39,346 bases of DNA from an uncultured Lentisphaeria bacterium (GCA_903863035.1 CAIPAT010000197.1:1-39346), one strand, 5' to 3'. Shown: positions 25,391 through 39,000, numbered from the stretch's first letter. The notes: generated by a model not told the origin, from the letters alone. Numbers and translations: made by a program.

Positions 25391-25807
25391 ATGGGTGATG
25401 CTGCAGAATATCGCAAAGCGGCCGAACAGGGCAGTGCCAGGGCTCAATACAATCTCGGCGTCTGCTATAACAACGGACTTGGCGTTGCTAAAGATGAAGC
25501 GGAGGCCGTTAAGTGGTACCGTAAAGCCGCCGAACAAGGCGATGCGGACGCACAATGTAACCTTGGCGTATGTTGCGTTTACGGCTGGGGCACCACCAAA
25601 GATGAAGCCGAAGCCGTCAAGTGGTTCCGCAGAGCCGCCGAAAAGAATCATGCGAAAGCCCAGTATAATCTGGGCTGGAGCTATAAAAGCGGCGAAGGGG
25701 TTGAACAGGATAACGCCGAAGCAATGAAATGGTTCAGCAGCGCCGCCGGCCAGGGCAATGCGGATGCGCAGGAGGTGCTCGGCATGTTACTGGACAAGCG
25801 TGCTTGA
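25391..25807 (+). CDS. Sel1-repeat (TPR-like) protein
   Basis: A 138-aa protein made of about three and a half Sel1-like repeats of 36 residues, each with the pattern AxxxLGxxYxxGxGVxxDxxEAVKWYRKAAEQG split across two helices. The ATG at 25391 is preferred over a TTG at 25373 because GCAGGAG lies 8 bases upstream of it. No signal peptide is visible, so it is probably cytoplasmic, acting as an interaction scaffold. It stands 386 bases before the surface-protein genes, possibly as a separate transcript. Confidence 0.9.
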   Translation: MGDAAEYRKAAEQGSARAQYNLGVCYNNGLGVAKDEAEAVKWYRKAAEQGDADAQCNLGVCCVYGWGTTKDEAEAVKWFRRAAEKNHAKAQYNLGWSYKSGEGVEQDNAEAMKWFSSAAGQGNADAQEVLGMLLDKRA

Positions 25808-26193
25808 TGGCTTAAATGGCGGCAGCCTGATGTTCGCTGTGCCAGCCGGGTTGAAGCGTTAAGCCCGGCTTCAGTTAGACAGTACCGCCCAAAGTCCAGT
25901 AAATGTCAAAAAGGCGGACTATTTCTCCAAAATATCAATGCCTTTGAGGCTGGCAATAATTATCTTCATGCATCAATAATTAGAATTCCAGACTTTTGGC
26001 GGTGCTGTCCAGTTATTTTGCAATATTTATTATTTTAATATTTTTTAGGATTTAGCTTTCATTTTTGGACTATAGCATTAATATATATATTCATGATGCC
26101 CTGATTGTCTAAAGACGGGCAGGGTGGATATTGTGGAAAAACGGTTCGGCAGAAGATGCCGGCAACGCAGATCAGACCAACGTTTGAGGGAAG
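25808..26193. other. Leader region of the surface-protein operon
   Basis: No gene. AGCCGGG (25845-25851) can pair with CCCGGCT (25865-25871) as a hairpin after the Sel1 gene. Before the 26194 start, AT-rich promoter-like sequence (ATTAATATATATATTC) is followed by a region with short GC stems. GAGG at 26186-26189 is the ribosome site. Confidence 0.45.
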
Positions 26194-27072
26194 ATGTATA
26201 AGTTTAAAGAAAAAATTTTCTTTGACGCAATGCGACCGGCGCAAAACGCCGCCGCATGGTTCAGCTTATGCACCCTGCACTCCGCCGAGCTTGTCCTGAT
26301 TGATGCCCCGGTCCCGGCTATCGCGCCGATGATGGCTGACTTTGAAGCCCATGGTCTTGAATTCATTCACGGGCTTAACCAGTCTGCCGGTTACCGCATC
26401 ACCCAACCCGGACTAAATCTGGTTCATGCGATTTCCCGCGATAACGCCGGACATTTCATGCTGGATGAGCGCGCCAATACTGCCGCTTTCAGCGCCAGCC
26501 ACCGCGGACTGCTGGAATCCGCACACAATCACAGCGTTGATGTGCTGTTGGCCGGTACTCGCGTGCTTTCGATCAATTCACTCGCATTATTCGACATCGC
26601 CGATAATCTCAATTGCTCTTTCGCCGCCAACCATGCAGACAGCACTTTTGAACTGGCACTGAACTTCGCGGCATATAATATCGCCATCACCGTCAACGGC
26701 TTGACCGGCAAAGCCGACGCACTAAAAATGGACGCCGCCAACGCCGCCAGACGTTTCTATGTCGATGCCGAAACTACCGTCTCCCGCATCAATGAAAATC
26801 TGCGCAACGGCCATGCCGGCACCGGTAACGACGGAAGAAATGTAACGAATAATTTTGTCCTTAATCACGCCATCGCTGGAATAAAATCCCCCGGTGGCGT
26901 TTCCTTTTTAACCACAGCGACACAGAGACACAAACAACCCATTTTTTACCATGACGGACATGAAGGTAGTGAAGATAAATTCGTGCCTTTCGTGGTGAAA
27001 ACGTCTTTGCCTTCAGTTTTCATAAATAATAAAAATAACATAGTCGAAGCTATAACATTGAGGTGTGCATAA
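26194..27072 (+). CDS. Stand-alone divergent DUF4347-like protein
   Basis: A 292-aa protein. Its N-terminus MYKFKEKIFFDA parallels the giant neighbour's MYQLEERILFDG, a LEER/LEPR-type N-terminal motif of large exoproteins. Residues 32-155 align with DUF4347: LVLIDAPVP, LVHAISRDNAGHFMLDE (compare IHIISQGNDGMFKLGD in the giant protein), SVDVLLAGTRV (compare NGDILIYGCNV), and AANHADST (compare VAASTDIT). The His and Cys expected of canonical members are Arg82 and Thr122 here. The last 55 or so residues come from a dispersed nucleotide repeat. The stop overlaps the next start (TAATG), so translation is probably coupled. Confidence 0.7.
   Translation: MYKFKEKIFFDAMRPAQNAAAWFSLCTLHSAELVLIDAPVPAIAPMMADFEAHGLEFIHGLNQSAGYRITQPGLNLVHAISRDNAGHFMLDERANTAAFSASHRGLLESAHNHSVDVLLAGTRVLSINSLALFDIADNLNCSFAANHADSTFELALNFAAYNIAITVNGLTGKADALKMDAANAARRFYVDAETTVSRINENLRNGHAGTGNDGRNVTNNFVLNHAIAGIKSPGGVSFLTTATQRHKQPIFYHDGHEGSEDKFVPFVVKTSLPSVFINNKNNIVEAITLRCA
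26905..27000. repeat. Dispersed CCACAGAGACACAG / TTCGTGGTG repeat
   Basis: TTAACCACAGCGACACAGAG at the left and CGTGCCTTTCGTGGTGAAAA at the right match the two typical ends of a family of intergenic repeats common in PVC, Chlorobi and delta-proteobacterial genomes (ccacGAAGACACGAAG-type). Here it lies inside the reading frame of the 292-aa protein and supplies its C-terminal residues. Confidence 0.6.
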
Positions 27073-30000
27073 TGTATCAGCTTGAAGAACGAATCCTATT
27101 TGACGGCGCCGCAGTAGCGGCCGTGGCGACAGCCAACCAGCAGGCGCAGGATGCCAGCAAGGAGGCTGCTCAGAATGAAAAAGACCAGAACCAGAATAAT
27201 AACCAGAACCAGAACCAGGATCAACAGTCGCAACCGACTAATCCACACGTTCAAGGCGATATAACCAAGCCCAATCCGAACGGGATCACGCAACCGCACA
27301 CCGGCGTTGATCAACTGCTCGCTCAGGCACTTAGCATTGATGCCGTCGCCGCGCCAACTCATGGCAATAACCAGGCCGAACCGCCCGTCAACGTCATGGT
27401 CATTTCCACCTCCCTGGACAACGCCGACGCCGTCGCCGCACTGGCCGACTCCAAAACTATTGTCGTTAAATACGATTCACATAATACCACCTCCGCTCAA
27501 CTCCTCGCCCAAATCAATGAATCACTCAACGGCAAAAAAGCCGGCTCCATCGCCTTTATGTCCGAAGCCGGCGAAGGACAGCTCAGCCTATTCAAAGACG
27601 GCAAAACCACGCTCGCCTCCATCAATGACGCCACCCAGCAGCAGTTCTGGCATGGCGTTGAAGGCATGCTGGACTCCAACGGCCGCGTTGACTTCCTGGC
27701 CTCCAACCTCGCCGCCACCGCCGAAGGCAAGGCGCTGGTTACCGAAATTTCCCATATCACCGGTCATGAAACCGCGGCCAGCACCGATTTGACCGGCAGT
27801 ACAGCAAAAGGCGGCGACTGGAACCTGGAATATACCGCTGGCGGCAAAGATACGCATCAGGTTGACCTTACCGAAGCCTATCTCAACCGGAATATCCTTG
27901 ATTCCTTTACTTCAGTCATCCCTGCGGATACGCTGCATCACGAAGTGGCCTTTATCAACTCTTCGGTAATGAGTCCGGAAGAGATCGCCAGTGCTATTAA
28001 GAATCTAGGCAATGATGTTGATGTCGTCATGCTGGAAAAAGGCGATGGTTTTGCACAAGTCACCAAATATTTGCAAGACAAAAGCAATATTGACGCTATT
28101 CATATTATTTCTCAAGGCAATGATGGCATGTTCAAACTTGGTGATACTGTGGTCAACGCAGAGTTTGCCCAGGAACATCAGGTTGAACTTGCTACCTGGG
28201 GAAAATCCCTGACCGCTAACGGAGATATTCTGATTTATGGTTGTAATGTCGCGGCCAATGCTGAAGGACAGGCGTTCATACAGCAGTTTGCCCACTTGAC
28301 TGGCGCTGATGTCGCGGCTTCAACCGACATTACTGGTGCGGCTGGCAACTGGAACCTGGAATATCAAATCGGTGATATAAACTTTACTTCTCTCAATGTC
28401 CTTGGATATAATTATAATCTTGGAGCTTATCATTATTACAGGACCGTTAGCGGCGGTGGAATTTGGAGCAATACAGGTATTTGGGAAGGTTCCAATGATG
28501 GCACAACTTGGCTGGCTGCCGGCGAAACTCCCGATGCAACCTCAAATACCTTATCGGTTACAATTAATGGCAATGTAACTGTTAATGCGGCGGACGCTTT
28601 TGCCAGAAATGTTATTCTTGCGGCTAATTCCGGGCTGACAGTAGATAATGGCTTTGCCCTGACGGTTTATTCTGATGGTTCGGCATCCGGAACCGCTCTC
28701 TATCATGCGGCTGGCTCAACCGCCAGTATCACCATCAATGGCACGCTTAACGCCAATGCGCCGGTAGTAATTTATGGACAGGACGCAACTCATCTCTCGT
28801 ATATAACCAATAATGGAACTTTTACGGCGGAAGGCGATCTTACAGTCGGCGGATTTACCAGCATAATTTCAGCTGGAACTATGACGGTTGAAGGAGTTTT
28901 CAACATCAATGCCAACGCCACGGTAAGAGTTAGTGGCGGTTCGCTTGATATGCCGACTTCGGCCACTTTCACCAATAACGGCACTTTGACTTTCGATGGC
29001 GGTACCTGGAATAAGGCAGTCGGTTCCGGTTTTACGGTTGACGGCACTGGATGGATATATTTCAGTAACGTGTCAGATACCTCTGGCCCGGGGATTCAGA
29101 ATCCGCTCGGCGGCATTACCTACTATAACATGGGTTTGTCCGGACACAACTATACTTGGGACTCGACGATTACGGTGCAAAACCAGTTGGATATTAGCTT
29201 CATTACCGTAAATGTTGACAATTTGAACGCGCCAGCTTTGACTGTCGGGCTCAGCAACAATGCCACGCTAAATGTTACCGGCTCGCTGGATATCAACCGG
29301 CTGGTGGATAATTATTATAATTTTACTTATGTTGACGCAACCCATTACAGTTGGAGTGAAAATAATACCGGAACAGTTCAATATTCCGGCACTGATCAGT
29401 ATATTGATAATCTTAATTACTGGAATCTTAGCCTTTCCGGTAGCGGCACCAAAACCCTGCGCGGTGATATCGGTCTCGCCGGCGGTGCATTCAGTGGCGC
29501 TCCTACTGTGGCGCTTGCGACTGCTGGCACAGCAGTGTTTAATGCCGCCAGCCATACGGTCAATTATAACGGCTGGAATCAAACTATTGCCGCCGCGCCT
29601 TATTACAACATTAATCTTTCCGGTCATTTCGACACTCGCGATGGCATTTACCGCTCCAGCAATCCCAATCGCAATGAAACCAAATACTGGAATGATTCCG
29701 ATACTATTACTCTGGACCCGAACGGCAAGTTGTCGTTTACCGATCAAAGCGCCAGCATTCCTACCGCCGGCGGAGATGTGTACCTGCAAGTAAATTATAC
29801 CACTGGCGGATCATTTGCCGTAATTACCGATAGTCAGTTTGTCAGCAACGATTTTGGACGGGTGGTATATAACAGTTCTGTTGATGGACAAACCGTAAAT
29901 GGTTTGCATTACAACGATCTCGGCTTAACCGGAAATGCTAAAACGGCTGCTGGCGAAATTCATCTGGGCGGGGATTTCTATAGTATTGCCACTTTTGATA

Positions 30001-33000
30001 CAGCCACTAATAATTTTTACATTGACGGCAGCCAGGGCCAGAGCCTGCAATCGGCACAAATTACTTTTGGCAATCTGTACCTGGACGGCAGCGGGACCAA
30101 ATCATTCTCTGCCGGAGTTGCGGTTAATAATAGTGGGAGCATAACATTTACCGATCCGGTTACCATGAGCTTGACGACCGGCACCATTACCCACGGCGCA
30201 ACTTTCACTTTCGACCCGGGATCAGGTACAGTCTCTTATGCCGATAATAACGTTGGCAGCACTCAAAACATTGCCGCTTTGACTTATTATAACCTGTATC
30301 TCGTCGGCAACAGCGACAAGCGATTAGATGCCGGCGGCATTACCGTTACCAATAATTTTACCAGCGGATTGGGTAGCGTTAATCAATTCCTGCATAATAA
30401 CCAAAGCGTTACCTATGGCGCAGCCTTAAGCGCTAATGCGCAAAATATTCTGGGCGGGATTACCTATTATGACTTGATTCTTGACGGAACTGGAGTGAAA
30501 ACCATCGCCGCCGATAATCCCGGGGTAACTGTAGCCCATGGCTTTACTATGAATGCCAATTCTATGCTGGATATTAAAGGCGCGTTCGGCGGATTTACTG
30601 TTCTACCTAATTCTATTTCATTTGATGCTACTTCCACCATCAAATATTCTGCTGACGGCAACCAGGACGTTATTGAGTTCGTAAGTGGTGCAGTTGTTCC
30701 CTACGCCAATCTCTCAATTGAGGGCAGTGGCACCAAGACTTACCAAGGAACTGGACAGATGACGGTTAATGGCGTATTAGCCATTGCCGGCACGGCAAGC
30801 CTGCTGGCACCATCAACTTCAACAGGTCTTACTGTGAGCGGCAGCGTTACCATGTCAGACACTTCCACGCTGATCTTGAACGGGTCGAGCAATACCATTG
30901 ACGCCTCTAAATTTTCGTTTACTTCCGGCGCATCTGCGACCGTGGAATATGGCGACAGTGGAGATCAGGACATTCTCGAATTGAATTATTATAATCTAGT
31001 TATTTCCGGTAGCGGGATAAAGAGCATCACGGATTCATCTGTTTCCCAAAATGGGATTGGCATTGCCGGCGCGTTTACGCGGGGCGGCAGCGCCGGGTTT
31101 AATCATGGCGGGTTCGATGTCAATTACAACGGTATCGGAGCGTCTCAGGATATTCTTGGCGGAACTCCGGTTGCGCCTAACACTACTTTCTACGACAATA
31201 TAATTCTATCCGGCTCCGGTCTCAAAAATTGGAATAATAATGTTTCGGCGAATACGGTAACTTTTGGTGCTGATGTCACGCTGGTAGTTCCGGGAACTTT
31301 TACCACTACAACTTTTACCTCGAACAGTACCGGTCTGGTGAAATATGTCGGCAATGCTCAAACAATCAGTGATTTTGCTTACTGGAATCTGGAGCTGGCC
31401 GGCACTAATTACGCGGCACTGAGTTTTACCATCGGCAGCGTGGCTAATGATTTCACTTTGTCTTCCGGCACGCTGTCGCTGACTGGGGATTTAGCGGTTG
31501 GTCGTGATTTACTCGTACGGACTACTGGAACGCTATTACTGGCTGCTGACTTGACGGTCGGGCGTGATTTGCAGATTGCAACCACGGGTACTATTCTGGC
31601 GAATGCCAAAGACATCACGGTCGGGCGTAATTGGAGTAATTCCGGCACTTTTACTGCTGGAGCAGGAACAGTAACCTTCGACGGTACCGGAACTGCCCCC
31701 TATAATCATGCGATCGGCGGGACAACGCTTACTGCGTTCAATAATCTAGCGCTTGGTGATGCTAACGACGTACTGACCGGCTCGCTCGGTTTTACCGTCA
31801 ACGGCACTGTTACCACTAACAGCGGCAGCGTCAATCAGGCTGGCGGCACGGTGACCTACGGCGGCGCGGATCAGGCAATCATTCAGGGAACTTACTATGA
31901 TTTAACTTTGAGCGGAACCGGAACGGCAACGCCGGACGGTAACATCACCGTATCTCATGATTTTAATGCTTCCAGCGCCGGAGTTCTTACATTTGCAGTT
32001 GGCGCCAATGAGTTACATGTCAACGGAGCAGCAACGATTGCAGAAACTATTACTGCATCAACCGGAATGTTGGACTTTAACGGTGCACTGGACTTCTCAG
32101 GCGGAACTATCACATTTACCGATGCCGGCAAGTTATATGCGTCCGGCGCGGTTACAGCCGGAACTTTCAATGCCGGAACCGGAGAATTCATCTATGATGG
32201 CGTAAATCAGGCGATATTGGATTTGGGTTATTATGATTTGCAGCTTTCCGGCAGTGGCAACCGCACGGTTACTTTGACCAATGCGATACATGATTTCCGG
32301 GTAAATAGCGGCACGGCGACACTGGGCGGCTCGCTGGTGTTAAATGGCGACTTGCAAATCGATAATGCCGCAGTGCTTGACGCTGCGGGCAAGCAGATTA
32401 CTTTGGCCGGCAACTGGATTAAAACTAGCGGAACCTTTACCGCGAATAATAATCTTGTTAAGTTTGCTGGAAATGCTGATACGCAGATATCCGGTAATTC
32501 CAATACTGAATTTTATGATGTGGAAATCGCGAAAGATAATAATACGCTGACGCTGGAAACTATCGGCACCACCACAATTTCAATAACCAACAATCTGACA
32601 GTTACCAGCGGATTCTACACCACCGGAGCAGATACTTACAATGCGGTAATGGTCAACGGCGGTATTCTGAATATTGGTGGTGATGTAACGGTTACTGACA
32701 TCACGCTGAACAGTGGTGAAATCAGCTTCAAGGCTGGCGGTTACGAACTGGCTATTGGTCATAATTTTATTTATACTGCCGGCACGTTTACCGCAGGTGA
32801 CGGCACCGTGCGTTATTTCGGCGGCATTGTCGGAACACCGCAGAATATCGAAGACGGCGTTACCTATAACAACCTTATTGCTGATGGCGTAACTCAGCTT
32901 ACCGGCGCAACAACAGTTGGCGGCAACCTGACAATCAACGCTTTAAAATCCTTGGATGTAGCTGCCAGCAATTATGCGCTGAATGTCGGCGGCAACTGGA

Positions 33001-36000
33001 ACAACAATAGCGGTGCAGACAGCGGGTTTAACGCCCGGGCTGGCTTAGTATCCTTTGTTGGCAGTGGCGGGCAGTTAATTGACGGAACGACGTCGACGAC
33101 GTTCTACGATTTGACGATAGCCAATACGGCAGATACTACATTGAATCAAGTAATCGCCAACACGGCGGTAACAGTAGCGCATGATTTCACGGTTCGTGAT
33201 GGAGAGTATGTCAGCAGTATCAGCGGAGACAGTTTTGTGAATGTGATTACCGAGAGTGTTCCTCTGGGGACAACAGGTATTTTGAAGCCCGGCGGGAATA
33301 TCACGGTGAGCGGTGACTGGACGAACGGCGGCACATTTACCCATAACAATCAGCTGGTGACGTTCGACGGCGGAGCGCAGGCGATTGGTGCCAACACGAC
33401 GTTTTACGACGTTGTTTTTGGCGGTAGCGCTACCAAGTCAGCGACGACGCTTAGTGCTGCTCACACCATTACGGTAAATAGCGGAGTTACAGTTGATGCG
33501 AGCGGTACAGTCATGGCGACGAGTGCCTTGGTGCTGCAAGATACTGGTGTGCTTTATGCTGGCGGCAAAATAACCGCCGGCACTTTAACCATGAACGGTA
33601 CTTCAGCGTTGTATGCTGAAGCCGCCGGCGATGCTCTTGCAGTGAGCGGTGATCAGACTTCAGGGACTATTTATTACGCAGGTGCGGCGCAGAATATTCT
33701 TGGACTCAATTACTATAACCTGACGCTTTCCGGAACTGATACCAAGACCGCGGGTGGAAATATTGGGATTGCCGGGGTCTTCACGATAACCGCGCCGGCA
33801 ACTTTTGCGGATACGGTTTACACGGTGACTTACAACGGTATTAATCAGACGGTAGCGGCAGCAACTTATCACAATTTAACGCTTGCCGGAACCGGGCTGA
33901 AGACTAGTGGCGGCGATATTGTTGTGACCGACACGTTGAACATTCAGAGTAACTTCACGATTGCCGAGGACCATGAGGTTGGCGCGTTGACAGTAACGGT
34001 CGGCAATAACAGTATTCTTACTACGGTTAATGCGGCTGCGGGCCACGCTGACGGCACGTTGAAAGTCGACGACGACGGATCGTTCACGCTTGCTGCGGGC
34101 AGTACGTTTAATGACGGCGGTCTGTTTGTTTTAGGCCACGCGGCGAGCTGGAGTAATTCAGGTACTTTCAATATGCAGACTGGCACGGTGCAGTACCTTG
34201 ACGCGCCGAATACGGCAGTGCTGAACACAATTAACTATTATGACCTGGTGCTGGACCAGGTGTCTGGCGGTATGTTCACCTGGAATACTCAGCAGGTCAG
34301 TAATATGCTGACGCTGGGCAGCAGTTTACAGGTTTCCGCCAGTAGTGCGATGAGCGTCAATAATATCACCATGAACAACGGTTCTTATCTAACACTTTAT
34401 GCCGGTTTTACAGTAACTGGAACGTTGACTGCCAATGCCGTCAGCACGGTTGATTACGCCGGTACCGTGGCGCAGACTATTGCCGGGCAGTCTTATTATA
34501 ATTTGACCCTTTCTGGCACGGGAGCCAAGACCAGCGCGGGGATTATCGCCGTTGCTAATGTTTTGGATATTCGTACCAATTTCACGATAGCCGAGGATCA
34601 TGAGGTTAGCGCGTTGACCGTAATAGTCAGCAACAATAAGATATTGACAACGGTTAATGCGACTGCGGGCCACACTGACGGCACGTTGAAAGTCAACGAC
34701 CACGGATCGTTCACGCTTACTGCGGGCAGTACGTTTATTGACGGCGGTTTGTTTGTTTTAGGCCACGCGGCGAGTTGGACGAACGCTTCAGGCAGCACCT
34801 TCAACACCAGCAGCGGCACGGTGCAGTATCTTGACGCGCCGAATACGACAGTGCTGAACACAATTAACTATTATGACCTGACACTGAACCAGGTGTCTGG
34901 CGGTACGTTCGCCTGGAGTAACCAGCAGGTCAGTCATACGCTGACGCTGGGCAGCAGTTTGCAGGTTTCCGCCAGTAGTGCGATGAGCGTCAATAATATT
35001 GCGCTGAACAATAATGCCTATTTAAGCGTTTTATCATCGTTTACGGTGGCTGGAACCTTGACCGCCGCCACTGGCAGCACTGTTGATTACGCCGGTTCCG
35101 TGGCGCAGACTATCGCCGGGAAAAATTATTACAATCTTACGCTTTCTAACGCTGGCGCGAAGACCGCGGGTGGAAATATTGGGATCGCCGGCGTCTTCAC
35201 GATAAACCCGCTGGCAACTTTTGCGGATACGGCTTACACGGTGACTTACAACGGCTCGGGGCAGACGGTCACCGCTACGACGTATAACAATCTGGCGCTC
35301 GGCGGATCTGGCACTATAACCTGGAATGATGCGGCGATTATCAACGGCAAGTTCTCGTTTGCCACCGATGTGACGTTGAATATTCCGTTAGCATTCAGTG
35401 TGACATCTGCGCATTATACGGTGCCGACTACCGGTACGATGGCATTTACCCGCGCCGATGGCGTCGCCCAGGCAATTCCCGAGCTGGGATACCATAACTT
35501 GTTGCTGTCCGGTTCCGGGAACAAAAACGCTGTCGGGGTGGTAACTGTCGGCAATAATTTTACGCTGTCCGGGACTAGCGTGTTTGTCGCGAATGGTGTC
35601 GTTAATGTTGGTTCTGATATGTCGATTGGCTCCAGCAATACTTATACTGCCGGAGCCTATGCCCTGCATGTCGGCAATAATTTGACTATGACTGCGGGTG
35701 GTACTTTCGCCGCCGGTAGCGGAACTGTTTACCTGGATGGCAACCGTGATCAGTCGGTTACCGGGGGATTTACATTCAACAACCTGACGCTGGACGGCAC
35801 CACCACGGTGCTCGGGCCGCCGGTTACCACCCGTCCGTCGATTAAGACTTTAAACAGCGACATAATAATTGGCGCCAATCTGACTTTCATTAATGACAAT
35901 ACGCTGGATGTAAAGGGCGATCTGAGGGTAGTGGGAGTGATAACTCCGCGTCAAGGTACGGTCCAGTACTCCGGCGCGACCCAGACTATCAGCGGCGGGC

Positions 36001-39000
36001 AGTATTACGATTTGGTGGTGACAGGCTCTGGCGAAAAGACACTGGACACCAATATCTTTGTTTCGCATAATTTTACCAACCCGCTGGCCCTCACAGTTCA
36101 TACCGTTGATAAATCTGTGACCTACAACGGCGGCGATCAGACGATTCTGGACATCCAGTATTATGATCTTACTCTGACCGGAGCGGCTGCTTCGGCCAAA
36201 TCAATCTCTACCATTTTGGATGTTTCGCATAATTTGACTATGGCGGCAAATACGACATTGCTGCTGGGCCGAGCTTTGAACCTCAACACTGGGGCGACCA
36301 CCAGTCTGGATGCGACGAGTACGATAAACTATGATGGCAGCAGCAGCAATGAGGATATTGCCGCTATTGCTTATCAGAATCTGGTCATTTCCGGCAGCGG
36401 CACTAAGAGTTACAACAGCACCGGCAATGTGCTCGTGTCGTTGACCGTAGAAGAAGACGGCCAGTTGACGCTCAAAGACAATTTTGATTTTGACTTTGCC
36501 GGTGTCAATGTGAGCTTGAAAGATAATGCGCTACTGGTGATTGAAACCACCGGAACCGTAAGCATCGCTGCGGCGAAGTTCACGGCCGGAGTCGGTACTA
36601 CTGTGGAATACACTGCGGTGTCTAATCAGGATATAGTCGGGATCAACTACTATGATCTTAAGCTTTCCGGAACTGGTTCGGATAAAACGCTGGCAGGCGC
36701 TATCGGTATTGCCGGTGCTTTTTCGATTGCTGATGGAGTAGATTTTTTCCACAATGGCCAGGCCGTGTCATATAATGGATCGGTCTCGCAAGACATTACG
36801 GCGACCACTTATTTCAATATAATTCTATCTGGCTCCGGCATTAAGAATTGGAATGACAATGTGTCTTCTACTACGGTAACTTTTGATGCGGCCTCTACAG
36901 ATGTCACGCTGGTAGTGCCGGGAACTTTTACCACTACAAATTTTACCTCGAACAGTACCGGTTTGGTGAAATATGTCGGCAATGCTCAAACGATCAGAGA
37001 TTTTGCTTACTGGAATCTGGAGCTGGCCGGCACTAATTACACGGCACTGAATTTTGCCACCGGCAGCGTGGCTAATGATTTTACTTTGTCTTCCAGCACG
37101 CTGTCGCTGACTGGGGATTTAGCGGTTGGTCGTGATTTACTCGTACGGACTACTGGAACGCTATCACTATCACTGGCTGCTGACTTGACGGTCGGGCGTG
37201 ATTTGCAGATTGCAGCCACTGGTACTATTCTGGCGAATGCCCAAGCCATCACTGTCGGTCGTAATTGGAGTAATTCCGGCACCTTTACTGCTGGAACAGG
37301 AACAGTAACCTTCGACGGAACCGGAACTGCCCCCTATAATCATGCGATCGGCGGGACAACGCTTACTGCGTTCAATAATCTAGCGCTTGGTGATGCTAAC
37401 GACGTGCTGACCGGCTCGCTCGGTTTTACCGTCAACGGCACTGTTACCACTAACAGCGGCAGCGTCAATCAGGCTGGCGGCACGGTGACCTATGCCGGCT
37501 TAGATCAGACAATCATTCAGGGAACTTACAATAATCTGACATTGAGCGGCACTGGAACTGCGGCAGCCGCTGGCAACATCACCGTCGCAAATGCATTTAA
37601 TGCTTCCAGCGCCGGCGCGCTTACTTTTGCTGTTGCTGATAAGACTTTACAGGTCAACGGCGTATCAACAATCATTGAAACCATCACCGCTACCACTGGT
37701 ACGCTGGACTTCAACGGCGCTCTGGACTTCTCAAGCGGAACTATTAGTTTTGCCCCTGCTGGCATCGGCAAGTTATATGCGTCCGGAACGGTTACCGCCG
37801 GAAACTTTAACGCTGGCTCAAGCCGTTTTATTTATAACGGCGATGGTGCGACGCAATCTGTAGCAGACTTGATTTATCACGACCTTGAAATCGCCGGCAT
37901 CAACGGCTATGACATCAACCTGAGCAACGCAATCAACAGTTTTATCGTAACCAGCGGAACAGCGACGCTCGTCAACACTTTGAGCCTTACTGGAAATCTG
38001 CAAATTGGAGCTTCCGGCGTTCTTGTTGCCGGTGATGACGGAACAGGTGTCGGATATCAGATTACTTTGGCCGGCAACTGGATTAATGACGGCACTTTTA
38101 CCGCAAACGGCAACGAGGTCACATTTACCGGAATCTCGAGTTCTATTTCCGGGAGTTCCACAACCGCCTTTAGCAATGTGGTAATTAACAAGACTGATAA
38201 TTTACAGACGCTTACGACTGCTGGTGGCACCACTATTACCATTGACAATCTGACCGTTACCGGAGGCAAATATACTACCGGGAACGCGACCTTTACTACT
38301 GTAACAGTCAATGGCGGTATTCTCAATATCGGCGGAAACGTGACCGTTACCGATATTACGCTCGACAGCGGAACCATCAGTTTCCAGGCTGGCGGATATG
38401 AGCTGGCAATCGGAAACGATTTCGTGTATAATCTAGCTGGCACATTTACCGCCGACGATGGTACCGTGCGTTATTTTGGTGGCGACCTCGTAACTCCGCA
38501 AAATATTGCCGGCGTTACCTATAACAACCTGATTGTTGACGGCATTACTCAGCTTACCGATGATACTAAAGTTGTCGGTAATCTGACAATCAACGCTTTA
38601 AAATCCTTGGATGTAACTGCTGGCGATTTTGCGCTGAATATTGCTGGCAACTGGAACAACAGCGGAACATTCACCTATCAGGAAGGTCTGGTAAAGTTTG
38701 ACGGAACGCTTGCACAGACGCTCACCGGCGCGACTACGTTCTACGATTTGACCATTACTTCCGGCAATACGGTAACGGCGAACAGCAAAGTAACGGTAGC
38801 GAATAATTTCAGGGTTAACACCGGTGTTTACAGCAGCAGCGCAGCGCAGGATGATTTTGCGAATGTGGCGATTGACGCCGCTGGCACTTTGTTGCTCGGC
38901 GGAAATATTACGGTTAGCGGCGACTGGACTAAAAATGCCACCGGAACCTTCACGCACGGCAACCAGCTGGTGACGTTCGACGGCGCACTGGCGCAGTCGA

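Noticed and set aside
26080..26193. Riboswitch (for example c-di-GMP type) in the leader of the surface-protein operon
   Set aside because: GCAACGCAGATCAG near 26161 recalled a GEMM-like element, but the conserved tetraloop/receptor and stem order are not there.
27307..38443. Numerous additional frames on both strands within the giant gene
   Set aside because: They are shadows of a repetitive, stop-poor coding sequence; the forward frame from 27072 is continuous and explains the codon pattern and repeats.
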